Shown here piece after piece: positions 24,561 through 32,737 of a DNA stretch of 64,000 bases. Source of the stretch: Streptomyces sp. NBC_01481 (GTDB lineage Bacteria > Actinomycetota > Actinomycetes > Streptomycetales > Streptomycetaceae); contig NZ_JAPEPT010000006.1 in NCBI RefSeq assembly GCF_026339995.1, forward strand, positions 62,001 through 126,000. Reading direction: 5' to 3'. Within the stretch, counting starts at the first letter, position 1. The number at the start of each line of letters is the position of its first letter. Below the pieces are notes generated by a model. That model worked only from the letters and a program-made list of their open reading frames with translations, was not told the origin of the DNA and made no database searches. A program made the translations under genes and the position numbers.

Positions 24561-26535
24561 GACAAGCCTGACCGAGCGGCTGCTGCACGCCGCCGGAGTC
24601 ATCGACGAGATCGGCAGCGTCGACGACGGAAGTACGCAGACCGATTCACTGGACCTCGAACGACAGCGCGGAATCACGATCAAGTCCGCGGTCGTGTCCT
24701 TCGTCGTCGACGACATCACGGTCAATCTGATCGACACACCCGGTCACCCGGACTTCATCGCCGAGGTGGAGCGGGTGCTGAGCGTGCTCGACGGTGCCGT
24801 GCTGGTCATCTCCGCCGTGGAGGGCGTGCAGGCGCAGACGCGTGTGCTGATGCGGACGCTGCGGCGGCTGCGCATCCCGACCCTCATCTTCGTGAACAAG
24901 ATCGACCGCCCTGGAGCACAGTACGAGCAAGTGCTGCGGGGCATCGCCGAGAAGCTGAGCCGGGACATCGTCCCGATGGGTTCGGCCGCCGGCCTGGGCA
25001 CCCGTAGCGCGCTGCCCACGCCCTACACCGCAGCCGACGCGGGTTTTGTCTCCGCGCTGGTCGATCTGTTGTCGGGCCATGACGACGCGCTGCTCGCCGC
25101 CTATGTCGACGACGAGAGCACCCTCTCGTACGCCCAACTCCGCGGCGAACTCGCGGCGCAGACGCGAGAGGCGCTCGTGCATCCCGTGTATTTCGGCTCG
25201 GCCATCACCGGCGCGGGCGTGGACGCGCTGGTCGCCGGTGTCCGGGAGCTGCTGCCCGCGAGCGAGGGCTGCGCCGAAGGCCCGGTCTCGGGCACCGTGT
25301 TCAAGATCGAGCGCGGCCCGTCCGGCGAGAAGATCGCGTACGTACGCATGCTGTCCGGAACCGTACGAACCCGAGACCGGCTGCGGATCCGCGGCGACGG
25401 CGAGGAGAAAGTGACGGCGATCAGCGTCTTCGACCGTGGTGCGGCCGTCCGGCACACCTCGGTCACCGCCGGACGGATCGCGAAACTCTGGGGGCTTGGG
25501 GACATCCGGATCGGCGATGCGATCGGCGACGCGTCGAGGCCCGCACCCGAGCAGGCAGCCGGGCAGGGGTATTTCGCTCCGCCGACACTGGAAACAGTCG
25601 TGGTTCCCGGCCGGGCCAGCGACAAGGGGGCGCTGCATCTCGCGCTGGCCCAGCTCGCCGAACAGGACCCGCTGATCAATCTGCGGCAGGACGATGTCCG
25701 CCAGGAAGTATCCGTCTCGCTCTACGGAGAAGTGCAGAAGGAAGTCATCCAGGCGACGCTGGCGAACGACTTCGGCATTGACGTCACTTTCCGCGAGACG
25801 ACGACGATCTGCTTGGAGCGGCCCATCGGCACAGGGGCTTGTGTCGAGATCATCGACAAGGAGCCCAATCCGTTTCTCGCCACGGTCGGGCTGCGTATCG
25901 AGCCCGCTCCGATCGGCAGCGGTGTGGAATTCCGGCTGGAAGTGGAGCTCGGGTCGATGCCGTACTCCTTCATCAAGGCGGTCGAAGAAACCGTGAAGGA
26001 GACGCTGCGGCAAGGGATTTACGGTTGGCAGGTCACCGACTGCACCGTCGTCATGACGCACTCCGGCTACTGGGCGCGGCAGAGCCATGCACACGGCACC
26101 TTCGACAAGAGCATGTCGAGCACGGCCGGGGACTTCCGCAATCTGACGCCGCTGGTCCTGATGAGCGCACTGCGACAGGCAGGGACCACGGTCTACGAGC
26201 CGCTGCACCGCTTCCGGTTCGAGCTTCCGGCGGACGCGCTCGGGCCGGTTCTGCCCGTGCTGGCCCGGCTGGGTGCCGTTCCGCAGACACCGGTCGTGCG
26301 GGGTTCCGCCTGCGTATTGGAGGGTGAGATTCCGGCGGATCGGATGTATGCGCTGGAGCAGCAACTGCCGGGGCTCACACACGGCGAGGGCGTACTTGAA
26401 TACGCCTTCGAACGCTACCAGCCGGTCCGGGGCGCGATCCCGAGCCGGCGGCGGACGGACCACGATCCCCTCAACCGCAAGGAGTATCTGCTGCATGTCG
26501 TGCGCCGGGTCGGTGGCCACCGGGAAGGCGAGTAG
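24514..26535 (+). CDS. otrA: OtrA/Tet(M)-type ribosomal protection GTPase
   Basis: The 673-residue EF-G-like GTPase is strongly similar to S. rimosus OtrA as I remember it. GTPase motifs are intact: AHVDAGKTSL (10-19), RGITI, DTPGHPDF and NKIDRPG. Domains II-V follow, with YGEVQKEVIQATL and LREGIYGW-like QGIYGWQVTDC in domain IV. These proteins displace tetracyclines from the ribosome at the cost of GTP. OtrA homologues occur in many streptomycetes, including non-producers. Start: GTG 24514, directly giving the conserved NLGILAHVDAGKT opening. The symbol is by similarity; resistance is inferred. It is divergent from the FAD oxidase and convergent with the ABC ATPase gene. Confidence 0.92.
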   Translation: MRTLNLGILAHVDAGKTSLTERLLHAAGVIDEIGSVDDGSTQTDSLDLERQRGITIKSAVVSFVVDDITVNLIDTPGHPDFIAEVERVLSVLDGAVLVISAVEGVQAQTRVLMRTLRRLRIPTLIFVNKIDRPGAQYEQVLRGIAEKLSRDIVPMGSAAGLGTRSALPTPYTAADAGFVSALVDLLSGHDDALLAAYVDDESTLSYAQLRGELAAQTREALVHPVYFGSAITGAGVDALVAGVRELLPASEGCAEGPVSGTVFKIERGPSGEKIAYVRMLSGTVRTRDRLRIRGDGEEKVTAISVFDRGAAVRHTSVTAGRIAKLWGLGDIRIGDAIGDASRPAPEQAAGQGYFAPPTLETVVVPGRASDKGALHLALAQLAEQDPLINLRQDDVRQEVSVSLYGEVQKEVIQATLANDFGIDVTFRETTTICLERPIGTGACVEIIDKEPNPFLATVGLRIEPAPIGSGVEFRLEVELGSMPYSFIKAVEETVKETLRQGIYGWQVTDCTVVMTHSGYWARQSHAHGTFDKSMSSTAGDFRNLTPLVLMSALRQAGTTVYEPLHRFRFELPADALGPVLPVLARLGAVPQTPVVRGSACVLEGEIPADRMYALEQQLPGLTHGEGVLEYAFERYQPVRGAIPSRRRTDHDPLNRKEYLLHVVRRVGGHREGE

Positions 26536-26572
26536 TCGCACTGCGACCTTACGCAGGGTGGGTGGGCCGGGC

Positions 26573-27355
26573 TCAGTGGTGAAGGATCTTTGAGAGGAAG
26601 TCCTTCGCGCGGTCGCTGCTCGGATTTGTGAAGAACTCCTCCGGCGTCGTCTCCTCGACGATCCGGCCGTCCGCCATGAAGACGACACGGTTGGCGGCCG
26701 ATCGGGCGAAGCCCATCTCGTGGGTGACGACGACCATCGTCATGCCGTCACGGGCGAGCTGCTGCATGACCTCGAGAACTTCGTTGATCATCTCGGGGTC
26801 GAGAGCCGACGTCGGCTCGTCGAAGAGCATGACCTTCGGATCCATCGCCAGTGCACGCGCGATCGCGACGCGCTGCTGCTGGCCGCCGGAGAGTTGCGCG
26901 GGGTACTTGTCCGCCTGTTCGGCGACCCCCACCCGGTCGAGCAGGGAGCGCGCCCGCTGCTCGGCGTCCTTCTTGTCCTTCTTGCGGACCTTGATCTGGC
27001 CCAGCATCACGTTCTCCAGCACCGTCTTGTGCGCGAAGAGGTTGAAGGACTGGAAGACCATGCCGACGTCGGCCCGCAGCCGGGCGAGCTCCTTGCCCTC
27101 GGCGGGCAGCGGCTTGCCGTCGATGGCGATCTCGCCGGAGTCGATGGTCTCCAGGCGGTTGATGGCGCGGCACAGCGTCGACTTCCCGCCGCCGGACGGC
27201 CCGATGACGACCACGACCTCCCCACGGGCGATCGTCAGGTCGATGTTCTGGAGCACATGCAGCGCGCCGAAGTGCTTGTTGACGTTGCTCAGCGCGATGA
27301 GGGCGTCGCTCCTGGCCTGCGTGGCATTTCCCATGGTCACTGTTGCTCCGCTCAT
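26573..27355 (-). CDS. Polar amino-acid ABC transporter ATP-binding protein, GluA-like
   Basis: The 260-residue ATPase has Walker A GPSGGGKST, the Q-loop VFQSFNLFAHKT, signature LSGGQQQRVAIARALA, Walker B VMLFDEPTSALD and the H-loop VVTHEMGFAR. This pattern is typical of glutamate/glutamine (PAAT) importers. ATG 27355 has AGGAAG close upstream; an internal ATG at 27334 is also possible. No permease gene adjoins it. A candidate binding protein lies at 29173 on the opposite strand, with a cupin and a DUF3048 gene between. It therefore may serve a permease encoded elsewhere. Confidence 0.92.
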   Translation of the reverse strand: MSGATVTMGNATQARSDALIALSNVNKHFGALHVLQNIDLTIARGEVVVVIGPSGGGKSTLCRAINRLETIDSGEIAIDGKPLPAEGKELARLRADVGMVFQSFNLFAHKTVLENVMLGQIKVRKKDKKDAEQRARSLLDRVGVAEQADKYPAQLSGGQQQRVAIARALAMDPKVMLFDEPTSALDPEMINEVLEVMQQLARDGMTMVVVTHEMGFARSAANRVVFMADGRIVEETTPEEFFTNPSSDRAKDFLSKILHH

Positions 27356-27445
27356 CGGCTTCCTGCTCCGTGCGCCGCCGGTCCGCCGCATGCCGAGCGC
27401 CCCTAGGTCTACGCAGCAGCGTCGTACTGCTGCCAAGTTACGCCG

Positions 27446-27799
27446 TCAGGCCGTCGTGATCTGGTACGCCTTCCGCAGTGTCTCGTGGACGGTCCAGGTC
27501 GTCCGGTCGCCCTCGCGCAGGACGCACGCGTCGCCCGGGCCGACGTCGAACGTGGGGCCGCCCTCGACCGCGATGGTTGCCCGGCCGCTGACGACGACGA
27601 AGAGCTCGTTCGCCTCGGTGTCGGTCACCACGCCGGGGGTGATCTGCCAGATTCCCCGGATGTTCTTGCCGTCCTCCGACTCCCAGAGCACCTTGCCCGA
27701 CACCTCGGGGGTGCCCCGGACGATCTGTGCGGGGTCGAGCGGGTCCGGCTCGAGGTCGGCGTCGGGGATGTGTACGGCGAAACTGTTGTACGTCGTCAT
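27446..27799 (-). CDS. Cupin-domain protein
   Basis: This 117-residue single-domain cupin has the two core motifs in reduced form (GVVTDTEANELFVVVSGRATI and FDVGPGDACVLREGDRTTWTVHE). The first motif lacks the usual His pair, retaining Glu, so metal binding is uncertain. It resembles the DUF861-type ethanolamine-utilisation-like cupins. No Shine-Dalgarno sequence is evident; the transcript may be nearly leaderless. The gene is divergent from the DUF3048 lipoprotein gene across about 160 bases. Confidence 0.8.
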   Translation of the reverse strand: MTTYNSFAVHIPDADLEPDPLDPAQIVRGTPEVSGKVLWESEDGKNIRGIWQITPGVVTDTEANELFVVVSGRATIAVEGGPTFDVGPGDACVLREGDRTTWTVHETLRKAYQITTA

Positions 27800-27961
27800 G
27801 ATCGCGACGTTAGGCCATACCGGGTGGCGCGGGGCAGGGACACAGTGCCGCTCTCGTCCCCGGTGCGCCGTATTCTCGGACTACAGAGAGTGCGTGCATC
27901 ATGACGCCGCTGCCGACGGTTCCCCACGGGCGCCGGCGGGTGACTCGAAGGGGCGTCCGCC

Positions 27962-28927
27962 ATGCCCGCGAAGACGAAGAAGAGATCGGCCGCCGCCGTC
28001 GCGATGCTGTTCGTGACGCTCGCCCTCGCCGCCTCCGGGTGCGAGGGCGGCGACGGCAGCAATCCCCCGGCCCGTGACCGTACGCCGTCCACGAGCGCGT
28101 CCGTCCCGCCTGCGCATGTACTCGCGGTGAAAATCGACAACGTCGCTCCCGCCCGGCCACCGACGGGACTCGACAAGGCGGACATCGTCTATGTCGAGCG
28201 GGTCGAGGCGGGCCTCAGCCGGATCCTCGCCGTCTTCTCCTCCCAGCTTCCGCCCGTCGTCGGCCCGGTACGCAGTGCCCGTGAATCCGATCTGGAACTG
28301 CTGAGGCAGTTCGACCGGCCGACCCTCGCCTTCTCCGGGGCGCAGAGCAAGCTCCTGCCGGTCATCGAGGCGGCCCCGGTGAACGCGGTTCCGCCGGGAA
28401 AGGCACCTGGGGGCGCGTACTTCCGCAGCCAGGACCGGGCCGCCCCGCACAACCTCTATCTACGGCCCGCGCGCGTTCTGCGCGACACCTCCGGCGTCAA
28501 CGCGGCCACGTACGCCGGCTTCACCTTCGGTGCCGAGCCCCCGGGCGGGAAACCGACTGCCGCGTACACCGTGCGCTATCCGGCCGCACGCTTCGCCTTC
28601 ACATGGTCGCCACAGAGGGCTCAGTGGCTGGTGGCCATGGACGGCACCCCTTCCCGCACACAGGCGGGGCAGCAGCTGGGGGCCGCCACCGTCGTCGTGC
28701 AGTACGTATCCGTGCGCCCGTCGAAGTTCCACGACCGGTCGGGAAACATTTCTCCGTACACCGAGACCGTGGGCTCCGGCACGGCGCTCGTCCTGCGTGA
28801 CAGCAAGGCGCACAAGGCCGAGTGGAAGCGCCCGACCACCGAGTCCGGGACGACGTTCACGACACCGGACGGCAGGCCCATGGCGTTCGCCCCGGGACAG
28901 GTCTGGATCGTGTACGCAGCTCGCTGA
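27962..28927 (+). CDS. DUF3048-domain lipoprotein
   Basis: The 321-residue protein begins with a basic n-region, a hydrophobic core and the lipobox LAASGC (Cys at about 27), so it is predicted to be lipid-anchored on the outer face of the membrane. The rest matches DUF3048 (YerB-like), with VKIDNVAPARPPTGLDKADIVYVERVE, GPVRSAR and the C-terminal GQVWIVY. The function is unknown. AGGGG lies eight bases before ATG 27962. It reads away from the cupin and precedes the binding-protein gene, but a 245-base gap suggests separate transcription. Confidence 0.87.
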   Translation: MPAKTKKRSAAAVAMLFVTLALAASGCEGGDGSNPPARDRTPSTSASVPPAHVLAVKIDNVAPARPPTGLDKADIVYVERVEAGLSRILAVFSSQLPPVVGPVRSARESDLELLRQFDRPTLAFSGAQSKLLPVIEAAPVNAVPPGKAPGGAYFRSQDRAAPHNLYLRPARVLRDTSGVNAATYAGFTFGAEPPGGKPTAAYTVRYPAARFAFTWSPQRAQWLVAMDGTPSRTQAGQQLGAATVVVQYVSVRPSKFHDRSGNISPYTETVGSGTALVLRDSKAHKAEWKRPTTESGTTFTTPDGRPMAFAPGQVWIVYAAR

Positions 28928-29172
28928 TCCGGGCACGCGACCGGTCCGGGGCCGCGACGGGTCTTCCGTGGCCGGACTGTAATGCTCAAGTTCCGCTCAG
29001 ATGTGATGACGATGCGAGGACTCAGGCTTATCGTCCTCCCAGCTGTCTTCCCATCGAGAAGGCCGGAGCAATGCACCGATGACGGACATTTCGACGGCCT
29101 GAGGGCGCCGTCCCGTCATTCAGCCTCCTCGCGCACTCTGCTCAGTCTGTTGATTTTTGAGGATGTTCCACC

Positions 29173-30096
29173 ATGAAGTCGTGCAAGTCCGCCGCGATTG
29201 CGGCGATCACTGTGCTGTCGGTCGCCCTCACCGCCACCGCCTGCAGCGGCGGGTCCGGTAATGCCTCCGGTGACGAGCCCACCAGCAGCTCGAACGGGAG
29301 TAACCCGAGGCTGCCCACGTACACGGTCGCCAAGGACGTCAAGATCGACTCCCAGACCCTGAAGAAGGCGCAGAGGGCCGGCAAGCTCATCATCGGCGCG
29401 AAGAACGATCAGCCGTTCCTCGGCTTCGAGGAGAAGGACGGCAGGCGGTCCGGCTTCGACATCGAGATCGCCAAGATGGTCGCGGCGAGTCTCGGGTTCT
29501 CGCCCGACAAGATCGAGTTCAAGACGGTCGACACGAAGAACCGCGAGGCCGCCATCTCCAGCGGCCAGGTCGACCTCTACGTCGGCACCTACACGATCAA
29601 CGACGAACGCAAGAAGAAGGTGGGCTTCGCCGGGCCGTACTACAGGGCCGGCGCCGACCTCCTGGTCCGTAAGAACGACGGCACGATCGGGGGCCCGTAC
29701 TCCCTGGAGGGCAAGACGGTCTGCTCGGTCAAGGGATCGACCGCCCTCCGGGAGATCAAGAAGCCCGACTACAACACGACGACGGTCGAGACGTCCAAGT
29801 ACTTCGAGTGTGTCCAGAAGCTGCTCGACAAGAAGGTCGACGCCGTCACCACGGACGACGCCATCCTCATGGGCTACGCCGCCCAGCGCCCGGACAAGCT
29901 GAAGGTCGTCGGCAACCCGTTCACCGAGGAGCCCTACGGCATCGGCATGAACAAGGACGACAAGGCGCTGCGCGAAGCGGTGACGGAGGCGCTCGAGGCG
30001 CACGACGAGAACGGCGACCACAAGAGGGCGTACGCGGCGACGCTGGGCCTTTCCGGCTCGAAGTACGGCGGTGCGCCGGTGGTCGAGCGCTACTGA
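29173..30096 (+). CDS. Polar amino-acid ABC transporter substrate-binding lipoprotein
   Basis: The 307-residue protein has a signal peptide ending in the lipobox LTATACS (Cys about 25), a polar linker, then the family-3 periplasmic binding fold (about 60-295): GKLIIGAKNDQPFLGFEEKDGRRSGFDIEIAK, QVDLYVGTYTINDERKKKVGFAGPYY and VDAVTTDDAILMGYAA. This is typical of glutamate-type binding proteins of PAAT importers. A GAGGA site precedes the ATG. A perfect terminator hairpin follows. The partner ATPase may be the gene at 26573; no permease is in the window. Confidence 0.92.
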   Translation: MKSCKSAAIAAITVLSVALTATACSGGSGNASGDEPTSSSNGSNPRLPTYTVAKDVKIDSQTLKKAQRAGKLIIGAKNDQPFLGFEEKDGRRSGFDIEIAKMVAASLGFSPDKIEFKTVDTKNREAAISSGQVDLYVGTYTINDERKKKVGFAGPYYRAGADLLVRKNDGTIGGPYSLEGKTVCSVKGSTALREIKKPDYNTTTVETSKYFECVQKLLDKKVDAVTTDDAILMGYAAQRPDKLKVVGNPFTEEPYGIGMNKDDKALREAVTEALEAHDENGDHKRAYAATLGLSGSKYGGAPVVERY

Positions 30097-30114
30097 CGCC
30101 TGGCCGGCACCGAT

Positions 30115-30144
30115 GCCGAACCGGCTTCCGGAAGCCGGTTCGGC
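30115..30144 (+). terminator. Perfect 30-base palindromic terminator
   Basis: Arms of 15 bases (GCCGAACCGGCTTCC and complement) with no loop bases lie 18 bases after the binding-protein stop codon. The following DNA has no T-run. Confidence 0.85.
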
Positions 30145-30196
30145 GCGTCACCGGGCTCTGTAGCGCCCTGCCCCCAACTGGCCCAGGCTGGAGGGC

Positions 30197-30820
30197 ATGA
30201 GACTGCTGCTTCTCGGCGCGACCGGCCCCACCGGCCTCCAGCTGGTCGGTCAGGCCCTTGACCAGGGGCATCACGTCACCGCGCTCGTCCGCAGTCCGGA
30301 AAAGCTGCCTCGGGTCGACGGCCGTCTGACCGTGCTCGTCGGTGATGTCGCCGACGAGCAGGAGCTCGCGACTGCCGCCGTGGGCCAGGACGCCGTGCTG
30401 AGCACGATGGGAACGGGGAGGAGCCTCACGTCCGACATCGTCAGCCGCACCGTGGACGCGCTCGTCCCCGCCATGCACGATGCGGGAGTCGACCGCCTGA
30501 TCTTCCTCTCGGCCTTCGGCGTCAACGAGACCTACGCCCAGGCTTCGCTGCCGCAGCGGTTCTTCTACCGCACGATGCTGAGGAAGATCTACCCCGACAA
30601 GGGGAAGGCGGACCGCAAGCTCCTCGCCGCCGACCTCGACGTGACCCTCGTCTATCCGGTGACGCTGACCAACCGGCCTTTCACCGGCACCTACCGCGTG
30701 GGTGACCATTTCGAATTCAGGGGCATGCCCAAGATCAGCCGGGCGGACGTTGCCCACTTCATGCTCACGCAGCTCACGGACCCGACCTGGTCCCGGCGCA
30801 CCGCCATCCTCACCAACTGA
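30197..30820 (+). CDS. NAD(P)-binding SDR/NmrA-like reductase
   Basis: The 207-residue protein has the atypical-SDR Rossmann motif LLLGATGPTGLQLVGQAL at the N-terminus, VRSPEKL as the NADP-binding basic turn, VLVGDVAD and IFLSAFGV. The usual YxxxK is not obvious; the pattern resembles biliverdin-reductase-B or NAD(P)H-binding proteins that act as flavin reductases or redox sensors. GGAGG lies four bases before the ATG. It is convergent with the alcohol dehydrogenase gene. The substrate is unknown. Confidence 0.85.
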   Translation: MRLLLLGATGPTGLQLVGQALDQGHHVTALVRSPEKLPRVDGRLTVLVGDVADEQELATAAVGQDAVLSTMGTGRSLTSDIVSRTVDALVPAMHDAGVDRLIFLSAFGVNETYAQASLPQRFFYRTMLRKIYPDKGKADRKLLAADLDVTLVYPVTLTNRPFTGTYRVGDHFEFRGMPKISRADVAHFMLTQLTDPTWSRRTAILTN

Positions 30821-30863
30821 TGTGGCTCAACCTCCCCCCGGTCACCGGTTCCGGCACCTCTGA

Positions 30864-31883
30864 TCAGTCCGTCACGAGTACGGCCACGCCCGTGATCCGT
30901 CCGACCGCCAAGTCCTCCAGGGCCCGGTCGGCCCGTCGCATCGGGTAGCGGGTGACCCGCACCGTGGGCCGCAGACGCGCCGCCTCGGCCAGGAAGGCGC
31001 GGCCGTCCTCACGGGTGTTGGCGGTGACGCTGCGCACGGTCCGATCCTGGAACAGGTGCCGGTCGTAGTCGAGCGGCGGGATCTCACTCAGATGAATCCC
31101 GGCGATCGCGAGGGTGCCGCCGCGGTCCAGCGCCGCGAGCGCGACCGGCACCAGGCTCCCGGCAGGGGCGAACAGGATCGCCGCGTCCAGAGGCTTCGGG
31201 GGCGCGTCCGCTCCGGCCGATGTCGCCCCCAGCTCCAGCGCCAGCCGCTGCGCACCCCGCGAGCGGGTGACGACGTGGACCTCGGCGCCCCGGGCGATGG
31301 CCAGCTGGGCGGTCAGATGCGCGGAAGCGCCGAATCCGTAGATGCCGAGCCGGCCGCCGGGAGGCAGGTCTGCCCGCTCCAGCGCCCGGTAGCCGATGAT
31401 GCCCGCGCACAGCAGGGGCGCTGCGTCCTCGTCGCTCCACCCTTCCGGCAGGCGGTAGGCGAAGCGCGCGTCCACGAGCAGGTGGTCGGCGTAGCCGCCG
31501 TGGATGTGCCAGCCGGTGTAGCGGGAGTCGGGGCACAGATTCTCGCGCGCGCTTCGGCAGTAGCGGCACTGCCCGCAGGTCTCCGCAAGCCAGGCCGCGC
31601 CCGCCCGGTCGCCGACGCGGAAGTCCTCGGCATCCGGCCCGGTGGCGATGACCTCGCCCACGACCTCGTGACCCGGCGTACACCGTGGCTTGTGGGGTGG
31701 CAGGTCGCCCTCGGCCAAGTGCAGGTCGGTCCGGCAGACTCCGCAGGTGCGTACGCGCAGCAACAGTTCGCCCGGGCCGGGCGCAGGCGTCTCGCGCTCG
31801 ACCAGCCGCAGCGGGGCGGACGTGATCGGTCCGGGGTGCTCGACCACCCACGCGGATGTGGCCGCGGGGCTCGGGGATGTCAT
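30864..31883 (-). CDS. Zinc-dependent alcohol dehydrogenase
   Basis: The 339-residue MDR-family enzyme has the catalytic zinc site (CGVCRTDLHLAEGD, PGHEVVGEV), the structural-zinc cluster (CGQCRYCRSARENLC, four Cys) and a Rossmann segment IYGFGASAHLTAQLA (about 180-195). It resembles AdhA/AdhP-type alcohol dehydrogenases, acting on short or aromatic alcohols with NAD(P). GGAGGGAGA precedes the ATG, but the start also overlaps the stop of an ArsR remnant (ATGA). That suggests it once formed a regulator-enzyme operon. Confidence 0.9.
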   Translation of the reverse strand: MTSPSPAATSAWVVEHPGPITSAPLRLVERETPAPGPGELLLRVRTCGVCRTDLHLAEGDLPPHKPRCTPGHEVVGEVIATGPDAEDFRVGDRAGAAWLAETCGQCRYCRSARENLCPDSRYTGWHIHGGYADHLLVDARFAYRLPEGWSDEDAAPLLCAGIIGYRALERADLPPGGRLGIYGFGASAHLTAQLAIARGAEVHVVTRSRGAQRLALELGATSAGADAPPKPLDAAILFAPAGSLVPVALAALDRGGTLAIAGIHLSEIPPLDYDRHLFQDRTVRSVTANTREDGRAFLAEAARLRPTVRVTRYPMRRADRALEDLAVGRITGVAVLVTD

Positions 31884-32039
31884 CGGTCTCCCTCCTGTCC
31901 GCGCAACGTATTCTCTCGTAACTCCTCCCTGCCCCGCCGCATGGTGGTGACCAGGTTGGCCACCTCCAGCATGGCCAGATGCTTGCTGACGGACTGCGTC
32001 CGCCCACAGGCACCCACGCCCACGTACCGGCCGGGCGTC
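31880..32039 (-). pseudogene. Truncated ArsR-family regulator remnant
   Basis: Read leftward, this stretch has an open frame of about 50 codons that includes TQSVSKHLAMLEVANLVTT, then MRRGREEL. This is the recognition helix and wing of ArsR-family winged-helix repressors. The N-terminal half is missing: the frame begins next to the stop codon of the response-regulator gene and has no suitable start. The frame then ends after LRENTLRGQEGDR in a TGA overlapping the alcohol-dehydrogenase ATG. It looks like the scar of a deletion that joined the two-component system to the dehydrogenase gene. Confidence 0.65.
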
Positions 32040-32737
32040 TAGAGGAGTCCGTGGTCGTGCGCGTAGATCGCCGCCTGGGTGCGGTCGCGAAGCCCGAGCC
32101 TGCCCAGGATCCGTGAGATGTGGTTCTTGACGGTGCCCTCGCTGACGTAGAGCCGGGACGCGATCTCACGGTTGGTGGAACCGGCGGCGATCAGCCGCAG
32201 CACCTCGACCTCACGGGCGGTCAGACCGCCGGGCGGAGCGCCGTTGGAGGACGCAGCGGCTGAGTCCCCAGCGCCCCGGCCGGGCTCGGCGGGCAGCAGC
32301 GCGCCGGTGAGAATCCGGGCCACCGAGGAGTCGAGCTGGGTGACCCCGGCATGCGCAAGACGCACCGCGTCGGCCAGTTCGGCCGCGGGCAGGTTCTTCA
32401 GCAGATAGCCCGCCGCCCCCGCGCGCAGTGCCCGCACCACGTACTCGTCGTCGTCGAAGGTCGTCAGCATGACGACCTTGCACGTCGGGGCCCGTGTGCT
32501 CAGCTGGGCCACTGCCTCGACACCGTCCATCACCGGCATACGGACGTCCATCAGGATCACGTCGGGCGAGTCCCTCACGGCAGCCTCGACGGCCTGTCGT
32601 CCGTCGGCGACCGCGCCGACCACGGTGATCCCGGGCTGCAGGGTCAGCAGGGAGGCGATCCCTTCCCACACCAGCTCCTGGTCGTCGACGACCAGCACCG
32701 CCACCGCGTCGCGGGCCCCCGGTGGTCGCGTGCTCAT
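32039..32737 (-). CDS. NarL/LuxR-type response regulator
   Basis: The 232-residue protein has a receiver domain (about 12-130; VLVVDDQELVWEG, phospho-acceptor Asp in VILMDVRMPVMDG, conserved Lys in YLLKNLPA) and a C-terminal LuxR helix-turn-helix (about 165-230; LTAREVEVLRLIAAGSTNREIASRL then YVSEGTVKNHISRILGRLGL). Its start overlaps the end of the histidine kinase gene (ATGA), so the pair is translationally coupled. It would act on DNA near its own promoter or elsewhere once phosphorylated. Confidence 0.93.
   Translation of the reverse strand: MSTRPPGARDAVAVLVVDDQELVWEGIASLLTLQPGITVVGAVADGRQAVEAAVRDSPDVILMDVRMPVMDGVEAVAQLSTRAPTCKVVMLTTFDDDEYVVRALRAGAAGYLLKNLPAAELADAVRLAHAGVTQLDSSVARILTGALLPAEPGRGAGDSAAASSNGAPPGGLTAREVEVLRLIAAGSTNREIASRLYVSEGTVKNHISRILGRLGLRDRTQAAIYAHDHGLL

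Noticed and set aside
24646..26688. Open frame of 680 codons on the minus strand
   Set aside because: It is antisense to the OtrA-like gene, whose GTPase motifs are all intact on the plus strand.
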